Below, piece after piece: positions 32,515 to 39,894 of a stretch of 64,000 nt of DNA. Numbering within the stretch: position 1 is the first letter of the stretch; each line of letters begins with the position of its first letter. The notes beneath the pieces are model-generated. The model was not told the origin of the DNA. It saw only the letters and a program-made list of their open reading frames with translations, and searched no databases. Where the stretch lies: the NCBI RefSeq assembly GCF_002939185.1, contig NZ_POVL01000008.1, positions 46,371 through 110,370 of the forward strand, in the 5' to 3' direction. This DNA is from Enterobacter sichuanensis (GTDB lineage: Bacteria > Pseudomonadota > Gammaproteobacteria > Enterobacterales > Enterobacteriaceae). Made by a program: the position numbers and the translations under genes.

Positions 32515-32901
32515 CTAAAACGGTTTCTGTTTCATCAATTGGTCACGATGGGCTACCCATGCGTCGTATTTTTTGGTCCACTTTTGCATTTCGCGCTTTC
32601 GAGCCAGGATGAGGCGTAAACGACGTACGCAGCGGTTATGTGCAAAAAGATATTGCTGTGTGTGCTGACCCATGCGGTTGACGAGAACACCATTGCTGAA
32701 AACTGGCTCGTCTGGTTCGTTGGTGTTCAAACCGGCCCGGCGAAATGTTTTGGTTACCATGTAGTGAGCAAGGTTGCTAAGTGCCGCGCTTCTGCTGAGG
32801 AAACGGCGCGAATACCCGTGCCTTGATACGACATAAACCGGCTGCTGCTCTTTGGCAAAGGCACTATCGATTGAGCTGGTGGTGCTGCGTTTATTTTTCA
32901 T
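32515..32901 (-). CDS. hypothetical basic phage protein
   Basis: A 128-residue protein, strongly basic (many Arg/Lys, ending LMKQKPF), with no recognised domain. Central motifs are VYVVSRHGYSRRFLSRSAA and RCVRRLRLILARKREMQKW. It overlaps the upstream gene by 4 bp, which supports that it is translated. Nucleic-acid binding is possible from charge only. Confidence 0.7.
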   Translation of the reverse strand: MKNKRSTTSSIDSAFAKEQQPVYVVSRHGYSRRFLSRSAALSNLAHYMVTKTFRRAGLNTNEPDEPVFSNGVLVNRMGQHTQQYLFAHNRCVRRLRLILARKREMQKWTKKYDAWVAHRDQLMKQKPF

Positions 32902-33119
32902 TTCCGATCCTTAACTTTGCTGTATCGTTCGTGACTCATGACTTCCCAGTTCTTGCCGCCGTCTCTGGAAAGCAGCCGCCAGCGATGATTTACCTTCAGG
33001 CTGAGATTTCCTGAGCCGTGCATACGGCATGGATGAATACGGCTAGCCCTAAACTGGCTCAACACGTGAGCAGCTTTAAGGTGAACCCACTCAGGAATTC
33101 GGATCGCTGTCAGTGCCAT
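32898..33119 (-). CDS. small hypothetical phage protein, weakly RelE/ParE-like
   Basis: The start at 33119 (MALTAIRIPEWVHLKAAH) follows a GGAGGCAGCAG site; longer in-frame starts up to 33179 are rejected. It has 73 residues. The pattern RMHGSGNLSLKVNHRWRLLS recalls the beta-sheet core of RelE/ParE folds (G-Y-lRVN-RyRli), and the C-terminus ends SHERYSKVKDRK. No antitoxin-like partner is evident beside it, so toxin function is not claimed. It overlaps both neighbouring genes. Confidence 0.65.
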   Translation of the reverse strand: MALTAIRIPEWVHLKAAHVLSQFRASRIHPCRMHGSGNLSLKVNHRWRLLSRDGGKNWEVMSHERYSKVKDRK

Positions 33120-33501
33120 CTGCTGCCTCCATTTCATGACCCTCCGTTTTCGGAGCCTCCATTTTTTGTTTTTTGGCAAACTTGACTAACTCAGAAATGA
33201 GATCGTCAATTAACACCTTTCCGCTTTCTGTCAGATATTCGCCGTAACCATTGACATCTACCGCATCCTTATAAATAGCGATAATTGCCTTTTCACCATT
33301 TACTGACCCATATTCACCACGGGCTAATTTTTCAAATCTAGAAAGCAAACCATCCAGCACTATTTCGGTAAGTTCGAGTGTTGTGATCCCACCTTTTGGA
33401 AAGCTAATAACAATGCAAGTGCTGCCTGTTTTACGTTGGTGACGAATTAATGCCGCTTTTAAAATACGACGACGATAAGTGCCAATGATTGGATTATTCA
33501 T
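33091..33501 (-). CDS. hypothetical phage protein
   Basis: A 136-residue protein with a basic N-terminus (YRRRILKAALIRHQRKTG), a mixed alpha/beta middle (CIVISFPKGGITTLELTEIV) and an acidic disordered-looking tail (EGHEMEAADGTDSDPNS). No family is recognised. The 3' end overlaps the next gene by 29 bp, and its start lies 2 bp from the ANR-like gene stop. It is consistently placed in the leftward operon. Confidence 0.7.
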   Translation of the reverse strand: MNNPIIGTYRRRILKAALIRHQRKTGSTCIVISFPKGGITTLELTEIVLDGLLSRFEKLARGEYGSVNGEKAIIAIYKDAVDVNGYGEYLTESGKVLIDDLISELVKFAKKQKMEAPKTEGHEMEAADGTDSDPNS

Positions 33502-33503
33502 GC

Positions 33504-33611
33504 TTAGTATCCATATGCTTTTTTAAGATAAAGCCGAGCAATTAACTCGTAACCACATTCTGCATAAAGACAGGCAGCTCTATATGCGGATTTGTCTTTG
33601 ATGAATGTCAT
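33504..33611 (-). CDS. 35-residue ANR-like protein
   Basis: A very small gene read on the minus strand: it starts MTFIKDKSAYRAACLYAECG and ends LKKAYGY. The pattern YRAA-LYAE-GYE--ARLYLKKA resembles the ANR (AraC negative regulator) family, usually Y--AA--AE--G-Y--AA-LW--A. A GAGG site precedes the ATG by 8 bp. The ATG overlaps the stop of the lone S24 gene (ATGA), so it is translationally coupled to it. Family assignment is tentative because the protein is short. Confidence 0.6.
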   Translation of the reverse strand: MTFIKDKSAYRAACLYAECGYELIARLYLKKAYGY

Positions 33612-33994
33612 ACGAAGTGCCTCACAGCCAAAGAAGCGACAACTCTTACGTGAATACAAATGTCTTTTTGCTCGTCTGCTTCAAGCGTGAAACTTTGGTA
33701 ATGGTGATTGTCAGAAATAATCTTTAAGGCACCACCCATCATTGGCTCTATTCGCTTAATGAAAAGGCAGCTATGGCCGAAAACATCACCCGTAAAAACA
33801 TAGATGCCGGGTGTGAGAACGAGTCCCCCACAATCAACGAAAGCCACCACCTCACAAGGTTCGATAGTTGGCTGCATAGAGTCACCTTCCATCCTGCAGC
33901 TCTGAACCCGGTTGCCAAAGTCACTAATGTTGTCGGAGCCGAACAACATTTGAGGTGTTTTAACTGGTTTGTTAATTGCGACGGCGTTAGGCAT
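33608..33994 (-). CDS. lone S24 (LexA/CI C-terminal) domain protein without HTH
   Basis: A 128-residue protein containing only the S24 peptidase domain. The Ser39-Lys80 dyad is seen in SCRMEGDSMQPTI and CLFIKRIEP. No helix-turn-helix precedes it, and no Ala-Gly or Cys-Gly cleavage site lies upstream of the serine. The start at 33994 (MPNAVAINK) is favoured over 34000 because GAGGAA is 6-7 bp away. It may co-assemble with the CI C-terminal domain or act in trans on it, as UmuD-like proteins pair with each other. This is inferred; the prophage has a full CI 0.7 kb away. Confidence 0.8.
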   Translation of the reverse strand: MPNAVAINKPVKTPQMLFGSDNISDFGNRVQSCRMEGDSMQPTIEPCEVVAFVDCGGLVLTPGIYVFTGDVFGHSCLFIKRIEPMMGGALKIISDNHHYQSFTLEADEQKDICIHVRVVASLAVRHFV

Positions 33995-34056
33995 ATACAT
34001 TTCCTCGGGGTGAGTTTGTTCACACCATCAAAGGTGTTAATTAATTCATTTGCTAT

Positions 34057-34278
34057 TTAAAGTTTATAGGTATCGAAGTCGCAAATGCTTTTATTCACTT
34101 TCTCTAATGTCTGAACGACTAAAGTAATAAGAGCATGTTCCCTTTCTTCTTCGATGCTCGTCATGTTTTCCAAAAGAATCCATAATGAACATGAGCAGCA
34201 TCGCACATCATGCGACCAGTCAAGAATTGTTCTGCTGGTTTCTTCCTTATTCAAGGTGATTGTTTCGTCATTCATCAT
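34057..34278 (-). CDS. small hypothetical phage protein
   Basis: A 73-residue acidic protein (MMNDETITLNKEETSR) with clustered cysteines (VRCCSCSLW) and a helical C-terminal half (EEEREHALITLVVQTLEKVNK). The start overlaps the stop of the upstream gene by 4 bp (ATGA). The cysteine cluster could bind metal. No family is recognised. Confidence 0.65.
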   Translation of the reverse strand: MMNDETITLNKEETSRTILDWSHDVRCCSCSLWILLENMTSIEEEREHALITLVVQTLEKVNKSICDFDTYKL

Positions 34279-34487
34279 TTATTCTCCGGCCAATCGTGCC
34301 CAAGTTCATTGTTCAAAACTGATAGATTTTTTTTAAGTTGATTGATACAGATTTTAATGAGTGCTGCTGGCTTGTATGCAACCGCAGGATCTGATTCAGC
34401 ATATTCAAGCGCGTTAATGACGCGATCAATATCCATAGCTAATTGATGAATAGTACCGTTTTCCGATTTAAGTGTTTCTGTATTCAT
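34275..34487 (-). CDS. small hypothetical phage protein, first gene of the leftward operon
   Basis: A 70-residue protein starting MNTETLKSENGTIHQLAMDI after CGGAGCC; a longer in-frame frame from 34580 runs into the operator region and is rejected. It looks all-helical. It is the first gene after the leftward operator region and so would be expressed earliest. No antiterminator features of N (arginine-rich N-terminus) are present. Confidence 0.65.
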   Translation of the reverse strand: MNTETLKSENGTIHQLAMDIDRVINALEYAESDPAVAYKPAALIKICINQLKKNLSVLNNELGHDWPENK

Positions 34488-34529
34488 TTTTGGCTCCGTT
34501 ATTTGCCGTTGAATGAATACTACAAAACG

Positions 34530-34620
34530 TACATGGATGTGTCTATACGCAACGTACATTATTTTTATGATTTTGTACAAAGTGTATGAATATTAAGAGG
34601 AAATAAATTACATGATGTAA
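34530..34620 (-). promoter_or_regulatory. left operator region (OL-like)
   Basis: Contains four palindromic sites sharing TAC...GTA arms: TACAT-GG-ATGTG (34530-34541), TACG-CAA-CGTA (34546-34556), TACAA-A-GTGTA (34576-34586) and the perfect 13-mer TTACATGATGTAA (34608-34620). They resemble the sites between cI and cro. A leftward promoter for the operon must lie here, but I cannot choose one -35/-10 pair with confidence. Confidence 0.65.
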
Positions 34621-34637
34621 TTTTGGTAACTATTGGA

Positions 34638-34668
34638 TAAAAAAAAGGCCGCATAATTTGCGGCCTTC
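34638..34668 (-). terminator. intrinsic terminator of cI
   Basis: On the minus strand, AAGGCCGC/GCGGCCTT with a 7-base loop is followed by a run of T. It begins about 15 bp past the cI stop and isolates cI from the leftward operon. Confidence 0.92.
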
Positions 34669-34682
34669 AAGGGTAGAAAGGG

Positions 34683-35348
34683 TTAATCAAAAGTATCTTC
34701 TGGCCATTGGGCTTTCACTACTTTGCCGATGATCCTGCAGTTTTCATTACATGGTATGCTTTGGTATCGAGGGTTTGGATTTAGCGGTTCAAGCCATGGT
34801 TGACCATCTTCTCGAACGAAACGCTTAAAAGTAACTTCAGAATCATTGTGTATGCCGGCCACACAAAAATCCCCAGGTTCAACGTCCTCAGATGGATCAA
34901 CTAAAATCAACATACCTTCTGGGAAACTAGGTCTTGTTCCTGGCGGAGCTGTCATGGAGTGCCCGCTTACCTCAAGCCAAAACGAGTCAGGTCCAGCTTT
35001 TCTGGTAGTAGGAATCCACTGGAGCGCATCACGCTCAGTAAACGTTCCAACATCAGTAAACTGACCAGCTTGCACTGTTGTAAATAGGGGATATTCATAC
35101 TGCTGCTTAACAGGGGGTAAGGTTAGATCCTCAGAGACAGTGAAAGTCCCATCTGGATTTATGGAAGCCCCAGATATTCCAAGGATCTGGAATATAGAGC
35201 CAACGTCTGCTAGCGAGGGACTTCTCCGCCCGTTAAGCCAATGGCCCATTGCACCCTGAGTCACACCCATCTTCTCAGAGAGTTCTGCTTGGGTCATTCC
35301 AAGCGCAGCCAGTCTGGTTTTAGCCAGTTCGTTCCAGTGTTTTTTCAT
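34683..35348 (-). CDS. cI: CI-type prophage repressor
   Basis: Maintains lysogeny by binding the operators. It has 221 residues. The N-terminal XRE helix-turn-helix (residues 7-60: [20 protein letters not shown]) is joined by a hinge to the S24 autoprotease domain. The cleavage site is Ala94-Gly95 (TTVQAGQF), the nucleophile is Ser131 (VSGHSMTAP) and the base is Lys175 (VTFKRFV). RecA-stimulated self-cleavage, and so SOS induction, is expected. A promoter TTGAGG-N16-TATCAT (35356-35383, minus strand) would start transcription at or within a base or two of the ATG, so the mRNA is probably leaderless, as from lambda pRM. Confidence 0.93.
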   Translation of the reverse strand: MKKHWNELAKTRLAALGMTQAELSEKMGVTQGAMGHWLNGRRSPSLADVGSIFQILGISGASINPDGTFTVSEDLTLPPVKQQYEYPLFTTVQAGQFTDVGTFTERDALQWIPTTRKAGPDSFWLEVSGHSMTAPPGTRPSFPEGMLILVDPSEDVEPGDFCVAGIHNDSEVTFKRFVREDGQPWLEPLNPNPRYQSIPCNENCRIIGKVVKAQWPEDTFD

Positions 35349-35355
35349 GGTCTAA

Positions 35356-35433
35356 ATGATACACCTTGTGTAGTTTTCCTCAATGCACAATATGTACAAT
35401 TTGTTTGATTGTGTAAACTACATAATGTACATT
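35356..35433. promoter_or_regulatory. cI/cro control region (OR-like operators, pR and pRM)
   Basis: Three palindromes lie between cI and cro: TACAC-CTT-GTGTA (35360-35372, perfect), GCACA-ATA-TGTAC (35385-35397, one mismatch) and TACAT-A-ATGTA (35419-35429, perfect). Rightward promoter pR fits TTGATT (35405-35410), 17-bp spacer, TACATT (35428-35433). Leftward pRM fits TTGAGG (35378-35383), 16-bp spacer, TATCAT (35356-35361). The first palindrome overlaps pRM and the third overlaps pR, the logic expected for CI/Cro competition. Confidence 0.75.
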
Positions 35434-35456
35434 TGATTCTTCTGTGAGGAGGAACC

Positions 35457-35669
35457 ATGAACAACCTAAGAAAATTAAGGCAGTCACTTCAACTTACCCA
35501 GCGTGGCTTGGCTGATGAAATTGGACAAACGATTAGTTCAATTGGGCATTACGAATCTGGAAGGCGAACTCCTGATATTAAAACATGCCATCAGTTGGTA
35601 GAGGTATTAAGCAAAAATGGGAAGAAATTGTCTATCGAGGATATTTTTCCCCCAGCATCAGGAGTGTGA
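35457..35669 (+). CDS. cro: Cro-like repressor
   Basis: A 70-residue single-domain XRE helix-turn-helix protein (LTQRGLADEIGQTISSIGHYESGRR) divergent from cI. The start follows a strong GAGGAGGAA site 24 bp from the putative pR -10. By position and size it is the Cro of this phage and should repress pRM and reduce early transcription. Confidence 0.88.
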   Translation: MNNLRKLRQSLQLTQRGLADEIGQTISSIGHYESGRRTPDIKTCHQLVEVLSKNGKKLSIEDIFPPASGV

Positions 35670-35670
35670 C

Positions 35671-35751
35671 ATGTCACGGCATTATTGCGTCAGCAAACCT
35701 TTACTGGTGGCTGAATTCAGTAACGAAAATGAGTTGGCGGGTGTCGCATGA
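35671..35751 (+). CDS. 26-residue ORF coupled to the replication initiator
   Basis: A short frame, MSRHYCVSKPLLVAEFSNEN then ELAGVA, sits where lambdoid phages carry cII. It has an AGGAG site 7 bp upstream and its stop overlaps the initiator gene start (ATGA). The initiator start has no good site of its own, so this ORF may serve mainly to deliver ribosomes to it. It has no similarity to CII. Confidence 0.55.
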   Translation: MSRHYCVSKPLLVAEFSNENELAGVA

Positions 35752-36584
35752 GCATGGAATTGATGGTTAAGGCAATGAAGGTCAAGGTAGGAAACCCGCT
35801 TCGAAAGTTGGTTCTGCTGAAGTTGGCAGATAATGCAAATGATCAGGGGGAGTGTTGGCCTTCTTATCAGCACATAGCTGACCAGTGTGAGATTGGCCGC
35901 TCAACCGTAAAAAGCCATGTCCGAGCATTAGAAGAGATGGGGATGCTGCGTCGTGAATTTAGACGTAAAGGAGAGTTGAACCAGTCGAACCTGTTCTATT
36001 TATGCCTTGAGAATACCCCAAAAAACCTTGGATCAAAGAGTGGGGCAGGAGCTGACCTAGGTCTAGAACTGCCTGAGGTGGGGCAGGAGCTGACCGAGGG
36101 TGGGGCAGGAGCTGACCGAGGGGGTGGGGCAGGAGCTGACCCCAGAACCAGTCACTCTATTGAACCAGTCAATGAAACAGTCATAGAACCTAAATCTATT
36201 AGCTCATTGGTTTCTGGTTCTGAAAAAAAAGACTCATCCAAAGAGAACTATTCCACTGAGTTCGAGCAGGCATGGCAGGCGTACCCAAAACGCGCAGGTG
36301 GAAATCCTAAGGCTGCAGCCTGGAAAGCCTGGAAAGCACGAATTAAAGACGGGACTAACAGTGAAGTAATGCTGGCTGGTGTGAAACGTTATGCCGGATA
36401 TGTCCGTGCAACGGGTAGCGAAGGTACTCAGTTCGTCAAACAGGCTGCCACGTTCTTCGGTCCTGATCGTCACTTTGAGGAGTCATGGCAGGCTCCGTCT
36501 GGCCCGACAAAAGGACGCCCAGGAATGCTCCCTGTATCTGGGTTCAGCGAACAGGACTACGGTCAGTCAGATTGCAACTGGTAA
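35748..36584 (+). CDS. phage replication initiator (O-like, winged-helix)
   Basis: A 278-residue protein. The N-terminal HTH_36 winged helix (residues 15-90: LVLLKLADNANDQGECWPSY, IGRSTVKSHVRALEEMGMLR) would bind origin DNA. A Gly/Ala-rich repeat region (residues 98-131, GAGAD units) is encoded by the iterons. The C-terminal region (FEQAWQAYPKRAGGNPKAAA) matches a domain common in phage O-like proteins. It is followed by DnaC- and DnaB-like genes, as expected for origin recognition and helicase loading. Confidence 0.88.
   Translation: MSMELMVKAMKVKVGNPLRKLVLLKLADNANDQGECWPSYQHIADQCEIGRSTVKSHVRALEEMGMLRREFRRKGELNQSNLFYLCLENTPKNLGSKSGAGADLGLELPEVGQELTEGGAGADRGGGAGADPRTSHSIEPVNETVIEPKSISSLVSGSEKKDSSKENYSTEFEQAWQAYPKRAGGNPKAAAWKAWKARIKDGTNSEVMLAGVKRYAGYVRATGSEGTQFVKQAATFFGPDRHFEESWQAPSGPTKGRPGMLPVSGFSEQDYGQSDCNW
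36040..36141 (+). repeat. four 18-bp iterons, probable phage replication origin
   Basis: Four exact copies of GTGGGGCAGGAGCTGACC start at 36040, 36078, 36100 and 36124, inside the initiator gene. Spacing is 38, 22 and 24 bp. An AT-rich stretch follows (36170-36260). Iterons within the initiator gene next to an AT-rich region are the arrangement of lambda ori within gene O. Origin function is inferred. Confidence 0.75.
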
Positions 36585-36599
36585 GCAGGAGAAATCACT

Positions 36600-37481
36600 A
36601 TGCTGAGTATTAAACAACGCGAAGAAAGGGAAGCTCTGGTGGCGAAGCGAGAAGGGCTTCGTGAAGAACTGGCTTTCGCTGTAGAGCATAAAAAACCGTG
36701 GCAATGGGGAAGCTGGGAGTCTGGTGAATGCCACACAGCTTCCTGCGAGCAACATGGCGGCTATGAGTGTATTTCCCTCATTGGAAGAGCGTTCCGGGGT
36801 GTTGAAAATGTTAAGCATTCCCAGTGCCCGGAGTGTGTGAAAGTAGAACTGGCGGGAATTGAATCCAGTCTGCGTGCATTACGAGTGGCCGACCTGATTG
36901 ACAATGCGGGGATCGCACGACGTTTCGAAGCATGTGAATTCGATAACTACCAGCCTATCAATCAGGATGCCGCCAAAAATCTCTCTTCCTGTCAGCGTTA
37001 CACCAGCAGCTGGCCTGATCGCCTGACGGCCGGAACCGGACTCGTCATGACAGGGAACTGCGGAACAGGTAAAAACCATCTCGCCGTATCTATGGCAAAG
37101 AACATCATCCGTGAACACTTGGCTAAAGTAGAAATCACCGACGTTATGCGTCTTACCAGAGCAGTGAAAAGCACGTGGCGCCACAATTCAGAAGTTACAG
37201 AAGAGGACGTTATTGAGCGGTTTGCTTCTCTGGATCTGCTGATTATCGATGAGGTTGGTGTTCAGTTCGGCAGCCCGACTGAAATGACTATTCTGCAAGA
37301 AATCATCAATGCACGGTACGAAAGCATTCTGCCGACAATCCTGATCAGCAATCTTACTTTCGACCAACTGAAAGAGACGATTGGTGAACGTATCGTGGAC
37401 AGGGTTACCGATGGTGGCCGTAACCGCCTGGCATTTGGCTGGGGAAGTTTCCGTGCTATTGCGGCAGGAGCTTCATCATGA
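36600..37481 (+). CDS. DnaC-like helicase loader ATPase
   Basis: A 293-residue AAA+ protein. The N-terminus is a short coiled coil plus a cysteine-rich segment (Cys44, 49, 57, 76, 79) that could bind zinc. The ATPase has Walker A GNCGTGKN (152-159), Walker B LLIIDEVG near 213 and sensor ISNLTFDQL near 252. A C-terminal arginine cluster (RIVDRVTDGGRNRL) fits the DnaC/IstB family. It would load the phage or host helicase at the origin. The stop overlaps the helicase gene by 4 bp. Confidence 0.9.
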   Translation: MLSIKQREEREALVAKREGLREELAFAVEHKKPWQWGSWESGECHTASCEQHGGYECISLIGRAFRGVENVKHSQCPECVKVELAGIESSLRALRVADLIDNAGIARRFEACEFDNYQPINQDAAKNLSSCQRYTSSWPDRLTAGTGLVMTGNCGTGKNHLAVSMAKNIIREHLAKVEITDVMRLTRAVKSTWRHNSEVTEEDVIERFASLDLLIIDEVGVQFGSPTEMTILQEIINARYESILPTILISNLTFDQLKETIGERIVDRVTDGGRNRLAFGWGSFRAIAAGASS

Positions 37482-38857
37482 CGCCAGTATGGAAAAATGA
37501 AGATTTGGAAGGTGCAGTTATTGGCGCGATATTTCTGCGCAACGCTGATCCTGAGGTATTAGATATTCTCTCACGGTTGCCAGCTACCGCTTTCTCCGTC
37601 CCTCAGTACCGTGAAATTTACTCAGGGATCTGCCGTCAGGCGCGTGGTACCGGAATGATTGATCCGGTACTACTGTGCGAAAGCATGCCCCAACACAGCG
37701 CGGTTATTCTTCAGTCAAGCCGCATTGTATGGGCTAAGTCAGCTCTCGTTTCCTACGTTACAACGCTTGAGCGTAACGCAGCTGTTCGCGATGCCGAAGC
37801 TGTGATTGAAAAGGCACTGTCTGATCTCAAGAGTGCTCACAATGGTGATGCTGCGTTGGCGGCGTTCAAAGCTGCACAGAACAGCATCAACGCAATTTCA
37901 ATTGAAGAAAAGACGGTTCAGCCAATCCATATCGACGACATCCTTCCTGCTGTGGTTGACCGGGTAGATGCACGCAACCGAGGGCTTGAGGAAGCCAGAA
38001 GCCTCATGACCGGTATTGAAGAGCTTGATGCCAAAACTGGGGGCATTGAACCAACTGACCTGGTGTTTATCGCAGCTCGGCCATCCATGGGTAAAACTGA
38101 GCTGGCGCTGGATATCATCGACAAAGTTTCAGAGCAGGGACGTGGCGTCCTGTTCTTCACCATGGAAATGCCCAACATACAGATCGGTGAGCGTATGGTA
38201 TCTGCTGCCGGTGGAATGTCAGTTTCTCGCCTGAAAGCGGCCGCTAATTTCGATGATGAAGACTGGGCCAGGCTGACAAATGGTGTCGAGCGGCTGACAG
38301 GCCGCAGTATCTGGATGGTTGATTCAACCGATCTGACAGTGGAACAGATCCAACAGATATCTACCCGCCTGCAAATGGCGCATCCAGAAATAGCCTTGGT
38401 GGTTGTGGACTACCTGGCGCTAATAAAAATTGAAAGCACTGCGCGCTATGACCTTGCTGTGGGGGAGGTATCAAAAGGGCTCAAGCGGCTGGCAAAATCC
38501 AATAAAACGCCAGTGCTTGCTCTTAGTCAGCTTTCTCGTGGCGTTGAATCGCGTCCTAATAAACGCCCGATGAATTCTGATCTCAAAAACTCAGGAGAGA
38601 TTGAGGCAGATGCTGATCTGATAATGATGCTTTATAGGGATGAAGTTTATAACCCGGAATCACCCGCGCGGGGAATTGCTGAGATCAATGTGACGAAACA
38701 GCGCAACGGAGAGCTTGGTACAATTTACCGCCGTTTCTTTAACGGCCACTTCCTACCGATTAACCAGGAGGAGGCAAAGCAGCGTTCAGCGCCGCAGCAA
38801 AAAACACAGGCCAGACGTTATTCAAAAGAAAGGCATTCCAGCAATGCAGACTATTAA
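37478..38857 (+). CDS. replicative DNA helicase, DnaB-like
   Basis: A 459-residue hexameric helicase of the DnaB family. The N-terminal domain (residues 8-110, NEDLEGAVIGAIFL) precedes a linker and the RecA-like domain. Walker A is ARPSMGKT (200-207), Walker B region VVVDYLALI (near 310), and ALSQLSRGVESR plus GEIEADADLIMMLYR are DnaB motifs. It is coupled to the loader gene (ATGA). The phage therefore brings initiator, loader and helicase and would rely on the host for polymerase and primase. Confidence 0.93.
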   Translation: MTPVWKNEDLEGAVIGAIFLRNADPEVLDILSRLPATAFSVPQYREIYSGICRQARGTGMIDPVLLCESMPQHSAVILQSSRIVWAKSALVSYVTTLERNAAVRDAEAVIEKALSDLKSAHNGDAALAAFKAAQNSINAISIEEKTVQPIHIDDILPAVVDRVDARNRGLEEARSLMTGIEELDAKTGGIEPTDLVFIAARPSMGKTELALDIIDKVSEQGRGVLFFTMEMPNIQIGERMVSAAGGMSVSRLKAAANFDDEDWARLTNGVERLTGRSIWMVDSTDLTVEQIQQISTRLQMAHPEIALVVVDYLALIKIESTARYDLAVGEVSKGLKRLAKSNKTPVLALSQLSRGVESRPNKRPMNSDLKNSGEIEADADLIMMLYRDEVYNPESPARGIAEINVTKQRNGELGTIYRRFFNGHFLPINQEEAKQRSAPQQKTQARRYSKERHSSNADY

Positions 38858-38884
38858 AAACATCAAAGCAACGAGGGCAACCTT

Positions 38885-39700
38885 ATGAAACTGGAAACAT
38901 CGCTCAAACATTTTAGTCCTCAGGGAATGCACATAAGCGATGACGTGAAGGGAACCTCTCCGGACCGCCTTACAGGAACAGACGTAATGGCGGCGATTGG
39001 CACCACCAGCAGCCGAGCGCGCTTCGGCCTGGCTGCTTTCTTCGGCAAGGCCGGCATCAGCAAAACAGATGAACAGCTCGCAGTTCAGGCGCTGGCGCAG
39101 GTTGCTATCAAAAACGCTCCTAAAAATGTCCGCAAAGCCGCTGGCGACAAGCTCGGAGCATGCATGTTGACGCTGGCGCAGTTTGCCTTTGCTGATTACT
39201 CCCGTTCTGCGGCTACCAGCGTGACATGTCACAGCTGCAGTGGCACCGGGCGAACAACCCGCGAGCAAATTACCCGCAAAGTTTCGTACCCATGGGGTAA
39301 AGCGCCATATTGGGCTAACCGCTCTCGTGCCGTTCGTCCGTCTGACTGGGAGCATTGGACTGAGGTAACAGAGGTTGTACCGGCTATCTGTGATATTTGC
39401 GAAGGCAAGGGAACAATCAGCGCCCGCTGTCGGTGTGGTGGTAAAGGAGAGGTGCTCGACCGCAAGGCCACAAGCGAGCGCGGCGCGCCGGTGTTTAAAA
39501 CCTGTGAGCGCTGCAGTGGAAACGGATTCTCTGCTATCTCCTCGGCGACGGTACACCGTGCCATTCTGAAGCGTCTCCCGGACCTCCATCAGTCCTCATG
39601 GTCACGCAACTGGAAACCCTTTTATGAAATGCTGGTGGACACGCTGCGCCAGTGGGAGCGTCACGCGGCAGTAGAATTCGATAAGGCAACAACTTATTAA
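38885..39700 (+). CDS. Q-type late antitermination protein with four DnaJ-like zinc motifs
   Basis: A 271-residue protein of the lambdoid antitermination Q family with zinc motifs. The middle contains CHSCSGTG, CDICEGKG, CRCGGKG and CERCSGNG, a pattern like the DnaJ cysteine-rich domain. Flanking helices include FGLAAFFGKAGISKTDEQLA and a C-terminal SWSRNWKPFYEMLVDTL. It is the last early gene and is followed by a pR'-like promoter and terminator, its expected site of action on RNA polymerase. Confidence 0.88.
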   Translation: MKLETSLKHFSPQGMHISDDVKGTSPDRLTGTDVMAAIGTTSSRARFGLAAFFGKAGISKTDEQLAVQALAQVAIKNAPKNVRKAAGDKLGACMLTLAQFAFADYSRSAATSVTCHSCSGTGRTTREQITRKVSYPWGKAPYWANRSRAVRPSDWEHWTEVTEVVPAICDICEGKGTISARCRCGGKGEVLDRKATSERGAPVFKTCERCSGNGFSAISSATVHRAILKRLPDLHQSSWSRNWKPFYEMLVDTLRQWERHAAVEFDKATTY

Positions 39701-39741
39701 TATGATCGGAGCAAATGGCGACACTTTTTTGCACGTTACTG

Positions 39742-39771
39742 TTGACTTTGCATAAAACTGTCCTGTATGCT
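39742..39771 (+). promoter_or_regulatory. late promoter pR'-like
   Basis: TTGACT (39742-39747), 18-bp spacer and TATGCT (39766-39771) lie 40-70 bp after the Q-like gene and before a terminator. The position matches lambda pR', where Q engages paused polymerase. Confidence 0.7.
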
Positions 39772-39804
39772 TCTAATCGTGGGATATTACGCCTGCACGA
39801 CATC

Positions 39805-39831
39805 AAACCCGCCTGAGTGCGGGTTTTTTTA
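39805..39831 (+). terminator. tR'-like terminator after the late promoter
   Basis: AAACCCGC/GCGGGTTT stem (39805-39826) with T-run to 39830, about 27 bp beyond the expected +1. Without Q modification, late transcription would stop here and give a very short RNA. Confidence 0.85.
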
Positions 39832-39894
39832 TTTCCAGCAAGGTTTTTCTTCAATGCGTTTGTTATGTTGTGTTTTTTAACTGAGGGTCAGTTG

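Noticed and set aside
32898..33119. Toxin-antitoxin pair suggested by a RelE-like pattern
   Set aside because: Similarity is weak and no small antitoxin gene with a DNA-binding domain adjoins it.
33773..34060. 95-codon plus-strand frame opposite the lone S24 gene
   Set aside because: The S24 motifs on the minus strand are clear; the plus frame has no ribosome-binding site.
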